Origin: Norana najaformis | Lineage: Eukaryota; Annelida; Clitellata; Crassiclitellata; Hormogastridae | Length of the DNA stretch: 64,000 bases | Assembly (NCBI GenBank): GCA_964023275.1 | Contig: OZ029927.1 | Location: 6,651,062 to 6,715,061, forward strand | Direction: 5' to 3' | Shown: positions 35,961 to 46,266 of the stretch, piece after piece | Position numbering within the stretch: the stretch's first letter is position 1 | Layout: each line of letters opens with the position of its first letter | Notes under the pieces: model-generated | What the model was told of the DNA's origin: nothing | What the model saw: the letters and a program-made list of their open reading frames with translations, nothing else | The model's database searches: none | Program-made: the position numbers and the translations under genes

Positions 35961-36399
35961 TGGTGATGACAATGACGCTGATTGTGATGCTGATAGTGAT
36001 ACGGTGGCACACGACAACGACGTTGAGCCAAATCCCAGCAGAGACTCTCTCTCCTCGCCTACACGAGCGACAGTATTATAGCGCAGCGGCTTGGGCAAGC
36101 TGCGAACCCTTGAAGCCAGTCCTCCGATTGACCTCCCGTGGGTAAATAGGCCGATAACGGGGCCACAGTCGTTGGCCAGGAAACGACTCTCCAAGCGCCG
36201 ATAAATCACAACCAGACAGGGATCGGTCAATCTCAATTACGACTCACACAACTGTCGACGATCGGATAATAATTGCTCCCTAAGGCAGCCAACGACGTTA
36301 CTCAAACGGTGCACTAAAGTTCTCAGATGAGGAAGTAAGGTACGTGATGTCAACAGCGCCACCTACCTGACTGAAACTTGGATCTGGCTGAAACTTAGG

Positions 36400-36775
36400 C
36401 GCCTGCGTCTGAAATAAGTGGCTAAATCTTTGTCAAATCTTTGCATGAGTATGGCGTTGGGCTCTCGAGCGTTCTCGGTGGCTTCTCAAAGCTTTGGAAT
36501 TCACCGCCCAGTTCTGTGCATAGATCAGTTCCTCAATGTTGTCAGTCAGCCAGAAAACTTAAGACTCGTCTGTTTCGCCTGGCTTGTCCTCCGTAGCCTG
36601 ACTTCTGGTTTCCCTGACCTAAGTTGGATTTCGACCGGGTTTCTTCAATGGATTACGATTTGGACAACGGTTTCACTTGAAGCAACCATCAATTAATGCC
36701 TTGTGCATTTCGATAACGGCACTATAGAAGTCAGATTAAATTAGATGGATCTAATTAGATTAGATTTTATTAGAT
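36400..36775 (+). mobile_element. LINE family A 3' end
   Basis: Frame reads MALGSRAFSVASQSFGIHRP, then PENLRLVCFAWL. Then GAAGCAACCATCAATTAATG, GATAACGGCACTATAGAAG and an ATTAGATTAG tail. 5'-truncated. Confidence 0.75.
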
Positions 36776-37159
36776 TAGGCATGGATAGGCAGGGTACGCA
36801 AAGGATGTTAAAAGACTGGAAGGGCTGGCCGGAAGGGGAGAGGGAGTTGAACGACAGTGCGACATGGGTGTGCCGAGAGAGGAATGGGTGAAAAGATGAG
36901 GGACTCAAAAGAAAGAGGGCGTCATATAGGATTAGACGAAGGGTAGTACTGAAGTAGCGCAGAAATAGCTAGGATTTTGTTGTCAGTATTTAAAAACATA
37001 TAGTAAAGTAATAACGTAAACAGTAAAGAACACTTTAAAGACGATAGAGCTGGAGTTTTCCCTTTAATGATTAATTATTAAATAGTTTAATTAATTAATA
37101 AACTTCTATTGCGCCGGTGTCTAATACACGAGGTATCAAACTATGGCTCACCAAAACCA

Positions 37160-37760
37160 AACCATAATCAGATCAACATCCAGAAGGTCAGTTCACTAAG
37201 AAGAGATGCAGTGACCTGTGACCGTTTTTGGCAGTTTGAAAAGGTATGTTTTAAGTTGAAAATTAAATGACATAAGCAACTAAGCAGAACGAACAGACAC
37301 ACAGAGAGAGTTCCAAAATCTAGGTCCATCAACTTGAAAAGTTCGTTCGCCAAGAACAGTTCTAGTCTTAGGCGTCAGAAGAGAAATGACCTGGGAAATG
37401 AGAACTGATTCTAAGTATTGTGGTTGGGTAGAGTTAAGTGTTTTATAAATTCTAAGCCCAATTCGAAGGAATCCTTTGCTGAACAGGAAACCATTACAAA
37501 GATTTAAGCAAAGAGGTTATGTGCTCATATTTTGACGTGTTAATTATAGTTTTAGCCAAAGAGCTTTGAACTCTTAAATTCCAATGAGTTCTGTAATCTT
37601 TGGAGTTTCTGCATGTTTGACTTTGTGATACCAATAAGAAGCGAGTTACAACAATCAAGGCGACTAGATGTCATTGAATTTGCCCGAGATATCGTTGAAG
37701 ACATTGGGACATAGCATCTAATCTGTGCATCTAATCTGTGTTTGTCACAAATATACATGA
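37160..37760 (-). mobile_element. LINE family A fragment, minus strand
   Basis: The minus frame 37758-37552 carries CYVPMSSTIS and SSRLDCCNSLLIGITKSNMQ then KLQRLQNSLE. A second frame at 37353-37168 gives MANELFKLMDLDFGTLS. This is the best-preserved copy of the DYCNSLL block. Frame breaks separate the two parts. Confidence 0.8.
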
Positions 37761-37764
37761 TGAC

Positions 37765-38180
37765 GACTCACAAATGCCATTTACGTAGTCGGTGAGAGGC
37801 TCAGTGGAATCAAAACAACAACCAAGTTACGAGCTTTAGAAGGTTTCGCTCTTGTTTAACTTTATCAGCTCGTCGCGGTAGCATCCTGGAAATGTAGTCT
37901 TTCAGCCAAAGTGTCACAGCACAGCGACTGGTGGACAGAGAGGTAACTGAAGTGGTATCTTAAAGAGATAAGTCAAATGCATCAACTAAGACCTATAAGG
38001 ATCTATATGGCATCCAGTTTTACAAGTGGCACTGTTTTATGCGATAATCTAAGTGGTACTACCTCATTTATTGTCATAGCGTTAATAAATTATCTGGTAA
38101 TTTAAATGCTACAACATGGTTAGAACTACCTCTAAATAGTAATGTAGTGTAGAAATGATAAAAGTGCCTTTTCGATGGTT
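37765..38180. other. Long Meis intron, unassigned
   Basis: No repeat or gene recognised. Confidence 0.35.
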
Positions 38181-38340
38181 TTAGCCATTCCTTGACTGGC
38201 CTTCCTTTGCAGCTTCGTTTCCTTTTGGCCAGGAAGCTACATACTCCTTTCAAGAACACTTAAAACCTGTCATCTTCCGCCGGGGTTGGACCGGGAGCGC
38301 CTCTGAGTAGATAAATTGAAGAGGCGCTATATAACTGTTG
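38180..38340 (+). mobile_element. LINE 3' tail, family B-like
   Basis: CGGGAGCGCCTCTGAGTAGA and AAATTGAAGAGGCGCTATATA with LSRTLKT-type coding just upstream. Short and diverged. Confidence 0.5.
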
Positions 38341-38436
38341 CTGTGAATGAATAATGAGCAGTTATGCAACAATCTAAAACCGTTCTTCATCAGACTGAAT
38401 TGCCTTGATAACGACCTGTATTTAAAAGTTGGCTCT

Positions 38437-38504
38437 GGATTGGAACCCCGGACTCAGACGTGAAAGGCAAGCGCAGAACGAATCTGCCACTCTGCTATTA
38501 GCAT
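38437..38504 (-). mobile_element. tRNA-like Pol III head
   Basis: The minus strand has an A-box (TAGCAGAGTGGCAGA) and a B-box-like GGGGTTCCAATCC about 36 nt further on. The acceptor ends do not pair, so this is a tRNA-derived SINE head or tRNA pseudogene and not a working tRNA. Confidence 0.45.
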
Positions 38505-38718
38505 GCATGAAGATATCTGAACATAATATACACTGAAGTTATTGAGACCCTCTTCAAGGTCTTGTCAGTCAAATGCGTAGATAATCTCCAAGTGAAACTG
38601 AGTCGGGCGTAGATGGAGCGGAAGGAGAAGTAGGGCAAGGACGGCTGATGCCTTTCCCCTTTAGCTCTTCTATTCTGCGCTGCGTCGTCGTCGTCGTCGG
38701 TTATGAGGGCTTTGCTTC

Positions 38719-38783
38719 TGCAGCGCTGCTCCAGTCACGTGGGCAGTGGATGTCGCTGCGCACGTGACTAGGGCATCGCTGCA
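38719..38783. promoter_or_regulatory. Inverted repeat with paired CACGTG E-boxes
   Basis: Arms 38719-38744 and 38758-38783 are reverse complements at 22 of 26 positions, each containing AGTCACGTG (palindromic CACGTG E-box with the GTCACGTG flank). A CCAAT motif (CCAATTGGTCAC) follows at 38821. Proteins of the bHLH-Zip class (MITF/TFE, USF, Myc/Max) bind such sites; function here is inference. Confidence 0.35.
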
Positions 38784-39209
38784 GGAACAGCGCACGCTGG
38801 TTTGCACCTGCATGCGCTGACCAATTGGTCACTTCCTAGTTGAGCCAAACAAATCATCTATTATGCATCAGCTGTGAGGTGCCAGGCGAACAACAACCAT
38901 CGCGCCCTCCTCTCCCCTTCTCCCTCGCACTTTTTCCTCCCTCACCCCTTTCGTCACCATCTTCGTCCCTCTGGCTCCCTCCGCTGCTCCGTTTCTCTTG
39001 CACAGCATCCACAGCATCAGTACCTCGCTTCTTGCGGTGCTATATAAATTCTCGTCACTACAAATACAGTTAGAGCTACTCTTGCAGTCAGCAGTCAGCA
39101 GTCAGCAGTTGCAACTACGTCTTGTCTTTGCCCATCCATTCAATCGAAATCAATCTTTAAGATGTATTGTCTGCATGCAGGAAACACCAGATCCACACTC
39201 AACACGATC

Positions 39210-39490
39210 TTAGGATGGATGGATGGATGGATGGTTGGATGGATGGATGGATGGTTGGATGGATGGGTAGATAGACTGACAGACAGATGCATGGATAGAT
39301 GTATATACAGATAAATGGATAGATATATGGAAAGAGAGGAAGATAAAGATAATCTAAAGACTTCTCTAGCGCTGTTACCATAATGCTAATGTCCAGGGCA
39401 TCAGTCGATGGTCGCATAGACAGACAGACAGACAGACAGACAGACGGACGGATGGATGGATGGATGGATGGATGGATGGATAGATTGATA
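39210..39490. repeat. GGAT and ACAG arrays flanking a reversed LINE A tail
   Basis: (GGAT)n at 39213-39262 and 39450-39482, (ACAG)n at 39418-39445. Between them at 39355-39415 lies a reversed family A end (AGACTTCTCTAGCGCTGTTA...CATCAGTCGATGGTCGC). Confidence 0.9.
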
Positions 39491-39919
39491 ATAGATAGAT
39501 AGATATAGATTTTGACGATCTTTCGTAGTTTTCAATGAATGATCAGGCTTTGAACGGTCGACTTGCCCGATTCGTAGCGTAGCGTTAACCCGAGTAAAGA
39601 CAGTCTTTGATTTACGAAATTATAATTGAAACGAACAATTCAATCACAATACTTTTTGAATCGTCATAATTTCTAAACCCACAAATCTATCAACGTCATT
39701 TATAACAAAATTTCATTTTAGCATACGACAAACCCTAGCTACAAATCTTCGCGTCCTCCTCTGCAAAATCTTCGCACTCTCTAATAATGCATTTGCGTCC
39801 GCTTATTTAGGCTTTTTCCCTCCACGACAGCACGCAGGTTCAGACTGGTTGAGACCAGTCTCCTTTTATTACGCATTTGCGGGTTTTTCCAATCATTTAC
39901 ACATCTATTCATCCACGTA

Positions 39920-40110
39920 TCCATCGATTTATTCTACTTAATACGCGCAGGATCAGTAAATTTGAATATGAGACGCAAGGCAAGTGTGCGCGAACAACTT
40001 GTCCGGGGTCGTTACACGGAGTCCGCTCAGTGTCAGAGGGCTCAAACCTGCAAATGTTGGATTGCAGACCTAGCGCTCAACCGAATAGATGGCCATGCCG
40101 CACACGAAAT
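39920..40110 (-). mobile_element. tRNA-derived SINE, near full length
   Basis: The minus strand reads GGCCATCTATTCGGTTGAGC, GTCTGCAATCCAACATTTGC, a GGTTTGAGCCC B-box, GCGGACTCCGTGTAACGACC, ACAAGTTGTTCGCGCACAC, then TCAAATTTACTG and an AATAAAT tail. Best reference copy in the window. Confidence 0.75.
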
Positions 40111-40119
40111 ATCAAGCCC

Positions 40120-40475
40120 AGGACTAGCATTCTTCGGAAGACTCTGCCCGTAATAAATAAATGTGAATAGTTGACCCTGAATGAAGCCAACTGTGGGATC
40201 CCGTGATTTCTCTGCTCCTTGTATCTCACGTGGCGTGAAATCACTGCTCTGGCACTAACGACTGGCACACCGCCCGCCACCTGCTGACAATCTCTGCCAA
40301 AACGACCAGCGACGACGTCATTGATGCCAGAAATAGACACGGCGGCTGGATTAAGGTCAAGGTATCCTTAATGAATTGGCGCTAGAGCAGGGCAGCTCAA
40401 TTAATCCGTTCATCCTCCTCTGGGCAAGAAAACGAGAGGAAGACGGAGAATGACGCGGTTGGACTGGACGATGAT
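40120..40475. other. Long Meis intron, unassigned
   Basis: Non-repetitive; contains CTCACGTGGCGTGAAATCAC near 40228. No gene. Confidence 0.4.
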
Positions 40476-40479
40476 TGTG

Positions 40480-40600
40480 GATGGAGCATACTGAAAGGAG
40501 AGACCTTTCGCGCTAGCTCTGTAATCCAACGATTGCGGGTTCGACCCTGCTGAGCGGAAAATCATTTCCTCCGCACAAACGCTGCCGCTTCTCATCACTT
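40480..40600 (+). mobile_element. tRNA-derived SINE copy, partial
   Basis: CGCGCTAGCTCTGTAATCC, AACGATTGCGGGTTCGACCC and TGCTGAGCGG match the SINE head including the B-box; the body is lost. Confidence 0.65.
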
Positions 40601-40689
40601 GCATGCAAGCAGATTGGTGCAATGAGTTTCAACTCAAGGCTTTAATTTGTCTAATCGAGGGCCACTCGCAGTGGCTCCCACATCACAGA

Positions 40690-40775
40690 ATAACTAGCAT
40701 AATCTAATCTAGTCTAATCTAGTCTGGTCTAATCTAATCTAACAACTTCTGTAGCGCCGTTATCATAATGCGAAG
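40690..40775 (-). mobile_element. LINE family A 3' tail, reversed
   Basis: TCTAATCTAGTCTAATCTAA followed by CTTCTGTAGCGCCGTTATCAT is the reverse complement of the family A end. Confidence 0.75.
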
Positions 40776-40779
40776 GATA

Positions 40780-41275
40780 TATCTTGCAAATGCATTGGTT
40801 TCCAGTCGGCTTGATTATTGTAACTTACTTGTATCACAAAGTCAAACATGCAGAAGCTCCACGTCGTTCGGAACTCACTGGTTTGAGTCATAACTAATAC
40901 ATCTAGATACAAGCATATATTCCGTGTACTTAAATAATAGCATCGGCCTCACATGCAGGAAAGGTTCTTTTTTAAATTTTTAAATTGAGACTGAGAGTAT
41001 ATAGAGCATTGAATTACAGCCAACCACAGTACTCATAATCAATTCCATAACCCCAGACTGATAACTATTCAACTAGGTCGTCTGCTGTCTCTCTATGGTT
41101 GTACCGAGAACTAGAATTGTTCTTGGCGGACGAGCTTTTTCGATAGATGGACCTAAATGTTGGAATTCTTTCCATGCACCTGTTCCTTCAGCTCAGTCTC
41201 TTGTGCCATTTCGGTCTCGGCTAAAGACTTACATTTTCAGTTGGCTTATCCGCTGTAGATTGTCCCTCTGTCTCA
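40780..41275 (+). mobile_element. LINE fragment, CR1/L2-like C-terminus
   Basis: Frames contain SSRLDY CN-type sequence at about 40805 and VVPRTRIVLGGRAFSIDGPK, CWNSFHAPVPSAQSLVPF, then RLKTYIFSW at 41095-41240. Standard end of CR1/L2 reverse transcriptase. Abuts the minus-strand LINE at 41280 head-on. Confidence 0.75.
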
Positions 41276-41279
41276 GTGA

Positions 41280-43280
41280 AATAACCATCTGGGTATTGCC
41301 CTGTTCAATGTGAACAGAAGCGGACCCAGTACAGAACCTTGCGGAACGCCACAATTCAAGACAGTAGGCGCAGAAATGAGTTGACTGATACGAACTGACT
41401 GAGAACGATGGTGCGGGTAAGATGCGAATCAATGGAGAGCCAGACCAGAAAGACCAAACTAATGTTCGAGGCGATGAAGGAGTATGCCGTGATGAACAGT
41501 ATCAAAATCGGCAGATATATGTCGAGGAGAATAAGATCAGATGCCTTCCCTTGGTTCATCATGGAGTTGATTATGTGACTGTGAACGGCAGGCAAGTAGT
41601 GCAGATTGGAATGATGTTTGTCGGTAGGCAGGCTGGAAGGGAAAGTCTCAGATGTGAGACGAAAGATGACAGCTCAGACGGTTGGCAACTACTTTTTAAA
41701 GGATTCTGGAAATAAAATTGAGAGTAGAGATGGGGCGATAGGGAGGGATATCCATCAGGAGGGATAGATGGCTTTTAAAGAAGAGCGTAAACTATGGCAT
41801 GAGTGAAACTGGTAGGAAAGCAGCCTTCAGCGAGAGAGAGGTTGACTATGGATGTGATAATTGGGTCCAAGACGTCGAAGCATTCTTGTAAAAAGGGAGT
41901 AGGAATGAGGTCCAAGGCACATTGTTTATAAGGGGATGATAAAAGATTAGGAATTTCAGTCAAGGTTGTTGGTTGGAACAAGTTGAGAATTGATGGAGGA
42001 GATCTGGGGTATGAAAGGTTTTCAGATGAGAGAACGGTTGGAAAAGTCGAGTCTTAGGGGCGAGGTCTTGTCAGAAAAGAAGCGAAAGAACCTGACAGCA
42101 AGGGAAGAATGCGACGAGAAGGTATTGCATTTCTTATGGTGTAGGATCCTGTTTACTGCCTGCCACAACAACCTAGGAGAAGAGTAGCATTTAGAGCATA
42201 ACTGAGGCTGGTAGGTGGATTTCGCAGCCGAGACAAGTTTAAATTTGAGGAGATGAGAAGGTAAACGAAAGCGTCGCCAACATCTCTCAAGTCTGCTGCG
42301 CAGCCTCCTATAGCTGCGGCACTGTCTCAGTTATAAGAGTTATGGGAAGGTTTGGCTGCATCCCTCTGCATAAGATCAAAGCCAGAAAGGAAACCGATGA
42401 TGTTTTGTGAAGCATAGCCCAGTCTATATATGTGTCTATTAAAGTCACCCGTTACTATAAATTCAGGAGAGGAGTCCAGGAATTCAAGCAATGATTGGAA
42501 TTCAGAGAAAAATTAAGAAAGTGAAAGGGAGGGCGGATGGTAATTATTACCGAAAATGAGGCACCGATTTCCAGAGTTTAGGGTAGCAGTAAGGCTTTCA
42601 AATGACTTTGGAGTTGAAACAGATGAAGGGAAGCAAGCTAGTTTCAGATGTGATTTATAAAAATACAGTTTATTCAACCAAGGTTCATTTAGAAGATAAA
42701 ATAAAGGGGGCTCATATCCGAAATGAAGGAAGGTGTGGCGGACTGTTGGAGCCAAATTTTTAAGAGCAAGAATATCTACCGGATAATCAGACATGTAACT
42801 TTAAAGAGAAGGGCACTCATTCCAGATATAATAACTATTAAGATAGCAAAAGTTAACAGCTAATAGTTGAAGACGGTTGAGGGCGAGGGCTGAGCTCAAT
42901 GTCACCAGAAAGAAACAAGAGATGGTAACCTAGCAACAAATACTTCCGGTGTGTTTTCGACTCAGGTGTAGAATTGGAGAAATGGAAGAATGGTGAGTTA
43001 ACAAACCGAAACAGATGAAAGCTTTTCGATATCACGGAGGTTATACTTATTACATCATTGATCGGCATATTAGACATGCCCGGTTGGATAAGGTAAAAGG
43101 AGTGGGCTTCAGAAACAAGGTGAAATAAAATAGAGGCATTAGTTGCAGCAACGACTTGAGACGATGGCGGAGTGGACTGAGGGCCTATGTGTGAAAGTGA
43201 ACAGACGAGAGGGACTGTAATCGCAGCAAATGATGTGGATAGCATCATGTTGGTTTGTAATCTGTAGGGGAGGGGCAAAC
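41280..43280 (-). mobile_element. Decayed LINE with endonuclease and reverse transcriptase
   Basis: About 2 kb of a non-LTR element read on the minus strand. From the 5' side: a leader frame (43278-42853) ending in LLFLSGDIELSPRPQPSS, a degenerate 2A-like motif (42903-42880). Then apurinic-type endonuclease blocks (FESLTATL, a DSSPEFIVTGDFN block near 42480-42430). Then reverse transcriptase blocks (SSPYKQCALDLIPTPFLQEC near 41925; SDLILLDI; GVPQGSVLGPLLFTL near 41345-41295). Several frameshifts and stops break it. The 3' third, including the catalytic YADD block, is missing; the element ends where the plus-strand LINE at 41275 begins. No activity is possible. Confidence 0.85.
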
Positions 43281-43289
43281 ACTTGCAGA

Positions 43290-43960
43290 GAAACAGGTGG
43301 CTTGACTGAAGGGAACAGAAAGGCCAGTCCCAATAACGTGAAACGAACAGCGAGTATACAGACGGAGCCTATAGTCTAAAGGAGACAAGTCAAGAATCTT
43401 CAGCTTATGAGCCAACTTATAAGCTCAATGCTATTAAAGGGTGCCAGGCCTGTATTGGTTGTGGACCTATGGTAGAATTTTGCCAAAGAGTTGAGTGACT
43501 TGCTGTACGCAGCAGAGTTTGGGAAAGAAAAGAAGCCGGCGAGGTGAATGAAAGGACGAATATAGAAGAAACAGAAGGCTTGTCAAACCAGTTAAATAAA
43601 ATATACAGGTACTAGAACAATCGGGGTAAAATAAAATACTCCCTCGATGAAAAACTAGACTAACTTCTAAATCTATCAGTCTATAAAATTTAGGCTAATT
43701 TTAAACGTATATAATTTGAAATTTCAGTAGTAAATGTAGAACCAAGATAACATGATGCTTAACTTCCGATTTCGGAAGTCGTGACAACCTCTTGAATGTT
43801 CCGCTAACGTTTTCCATCGGCATTCGGTAGACGTCGCCTGGATTTAGCTTTAGAGTTAACGCTCAGGTGACCGTCATCTATTGACGGGCTTTCAGCCGTA
43901 GTTCCTAAATACGCCACTCCTCAGACGGGCCTTTTCTCTGCTCTGCACACTTGGGAATGG
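43290..43960. other. Long Meis intron, unassigned
   Basis: Possibly the 5' leader of the LINE up to about 43.6 kb; nothing coding recognised. Confidence 0.35.
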
Positions 43961-43964
43961 GGCG

Positions 43965-44150
43965 CCGCATTGGGGCGGCCATTCTGGGGTGGATTAGACT
44001 GGCTTTGAAGTGAACTGAAGTAGAACGAAGCACGCACGCCATTAATCATTCACCACTGACAGTCAAGTGGCAGGCTACCATTACCCAAAGGTTAAAGGTC
44101 AGTAAACCATCGCCGGGTCATTCAAATGAACAAGGCGCTCATCAAGACTG
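43965..44150. promoter_or_regulatory. Candidate enhancer patch in long Meis intron
   Basis: Within 60 bp: ATTAATCATT (44041), the imperfect palindrome CCACTGACAGTCAAGTGG (44053-44070, with a TGACAG TALE site), AGGTTAAAGGTCA (44089-44101, a direct repeat with one-base spacing as bound by HNF4/COUP-type nuclear receptors) and GTAAACC (44102-44108, fork-head-like). Motifs are seen; function and conservation are inferred. Confidence 0.3.
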
Positions 44151-44159
44151 CAGCATCAA

Positions 44160-44975
44160 AGACAGCAATTATTCTGATCAAGATCGACCATTGTCTTCAT
44201 CGAAATGACCGTCATGAAGCAACCAAAACACACTATCCCCTTCTCTCTCCGTTATCCGACTAGGCCTATATCTCCGGAACTATGTCTTGCCTACCATGCA
44301 CCGGGCATTACACCCTTCTATGTACTGAGAACGGGGCTCAAGATCTGAGTGCCGTGCGATACGTAGGGCCGGAGGAAACTTGTTCCTCTGCACCTGTCCG
44401 ACGGACACCGCTCGGACGCATTTCCTCCTTGCTGCCTTTGCTGAATGATGGGGTTGCTGCGCTCCTGCCAAATGCCATTTACCCAACTACAGTACTTCTA
44501 ACCAGAAATTGCGCCTTAGTACTTAATCTTTGCCACATCCAGACTATCGCACTGGACGTGTTGGGGATCTTAATCGGGGGTTGATCCAAACACCCTGAAC
44601 ACTCCTCCAAAGGATTCAAGAATCCCAGGCAAGGAGGGCGAGCGTGAACAAACTGGTGGATACATAAAGAGCAGGTTGTTAGGCTAGCAGTTACTCCATG
44701 AATATGGTTTAGTCATAGGCTCCACCGCCTTTACAGCTAAACATACTGGCACACGAATTCCATAACTGTAAAGGAGATTTGTTAAATCTGTCGGCACAAC
44801 GGCTTCAGCAATATGCGAAAAATCAAACCACCGGCCATTTTGGCACTTTTCCATACATACAATGCAGTACTAGAGACGTCATCATACAATACAGTAGATT
44901 TCTGTTCCTATACTGCATGCAATATGGAAGTTATGATGTTATTCATTCAATTCGTTTATCTATTGAACCCAGCGA
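44160..44975. other. Long Meis intron, unassigned
   Basis: A 100-codon plus frame at 44282-44584 is not recognised and overlaps an equal minus frame. No gene supported. Confidence 0.4.
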
Positions 44976-44977
44976 TA

Positions 44978-45003
44978 AGATGATGATGACGATGATGATG
45001 ATG

Positions 45004-45037
<34 letters not shown>

Positions 45038-45047
45038 CATAATAATA

Positions 45048-45085
<38 letters not shown>

Positions 45086-45091
45086 ATTATG
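44978..45091. repeat. ATG then ATA/TTA trinucleotide tract
   Basis: (GATGAT)n passing into AATAATAATA and (TTA)n. The two halves are complementary, so it can fold on itself. Lies about 230 bp from the Meis exon at 45319-45395. Confidence 0.9.
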
Positions 45092-45318
45092 CAGGATATA
45101 TGCAGTCCTTTTGTGGAATACAAAAGGGTAGATCCGAAAGGACGAAGGTCCTGCCAAATAATGCAGCTGCCTAGAAGATGATAAGAATAGACAAAGACAA
45201 CTTAACAGCCTAAGACAATATGACTGGACCGTAACATTCAGAGCATTTAATGTCTAATAGAAAATCCGACTGAAACAGAATTAGGTCTACTGTATTTTGA
45301 CCAGCTTCATCAACTTAC

Positions 45319-45395
45319 CAGTTATTAACTTGAGACAGCGTTAATCCCGTCTGTTCAGCTAACTCCTTCTTCTGCTCTTCTGATGGATACGGATG
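45319..45395 (-). CDS. Meis: Meis exon: TALE loop and start of recognition helix
   Basis: 77 nt, starting in phase 0 and ending two bases into the Trp codon. Acceptor TTTTAG at 45396, donor TG/GTAAGT at 45318. Encodes HPYPSEEQKKELAEQTGLTL then SQVNN plus the first two bases of W48. PYP is the three-residue loop insertion that defines TALE homeodomains and helps contact Hox/PBC partners. Substitutions against vertebrate Meis (ELAEQ for QLAQD, LS for IL) are conservative. The length and both intron positions agree with what I remember of vertebrate Meis genes. No frame damage is visible. Confidence 0.95.
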
Positions 45396-45864
45396 CTAAA
45401 ATTGGTTTTAAAAGGGTTAATTAATATGCTGAATCCAAATGGGTTATATATCAATATCAAATACGCAATATCAAAGCTTAGCGCTGCATGGGTTAGGTTA
45501 TACAGGGCAAAGTTGTTTCCTGATGTTCGACATACAGGCAGTGAGTTCTGTGCCTTATCTCCCGTTGCAGTACTGGAAGTTGCTAGACTCACTGGAGCTA
45601 CATAAATTACGCGACATAAATTACGCCACCCAGACGGCATCACTTAAAACCCAAAAGTTTCGGTCGTAGACGTCGCTGAATCGTTCAAGTGTCATCTGTT
45701 GAAAGACGATAAATTAAAGAGTGCGCAATTATCCTACCCTCCCCTACCGTACATGGCGATGGTCGTATACACTACTACGTATGAATGGACGTGTGCATTA
45801 GTGTGCGATGCACTGAACTGAGTATTATAATGCATAAGGTCATAAGGTCATGAACTACGACTAC

Positions 45865-45985
45865 AACATTGGTCTATTCCGTTGCACGTTTCGTCTGTAA
45901 TCGGCCGATTGCGGGTTCGAGGGGGTTCCGTGTACCGTTCCTTGGAAAATCGTTTGCGTCGCTGTCGTTAGCAACTCCACAGGTT
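45865..45985 (+). mobile_element. tRNA-derived SINE copy, partial
   Basis: GGTCTATTCCGTTGCACG, CTGTAATCGGCCGATTGCGG and GTTCGAGG match the SINE head. It sits in the short intron between the two homeodomain exons. Confidence 0.6.
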
Positions 45986-46119
45986 GGTAGGGACTTAAGC
46001 CGGAAAGTAGACGGCAATCGTGCGACACAGTGGCCTTCTGATCATAGGATCAGCTCGTGCTTCTCCTGTATACGTCTCGCTTTGGGGTATGCTTAGGCCT
46101 ATATGTCGTATATATGTAT

Positions 46120-46165
46120 CAGAACATTTATATGGCGCCTGTCAAAAGCGTCGAGAGACCTTAGA
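46120..46165 (-). repeat. Short GGCGC-tail repeat copy
   Basis: ATCAGAACATTTATATGGCGCC is the reverse of the common GGCGCTATATAAATGTTCAGAT tail. Only the tail is present. Confidence 0.5.
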
Positions 46166-46266
46166 CAATGAGCAACTGCAGCGAGTGAGTGATGAAGGAA
46201 GAAGCATATGACGGCTGCTTTCGACAGCTGGCAACAAGAAGAGGCCCCCATGAGAACTTTACCTAC

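Noticed and set aside
38437-38504. Functional tRNA gene
   Set aside because: A- and B-boxes are present, but acceptor-stem ends do not pair and the arms are imperfect.
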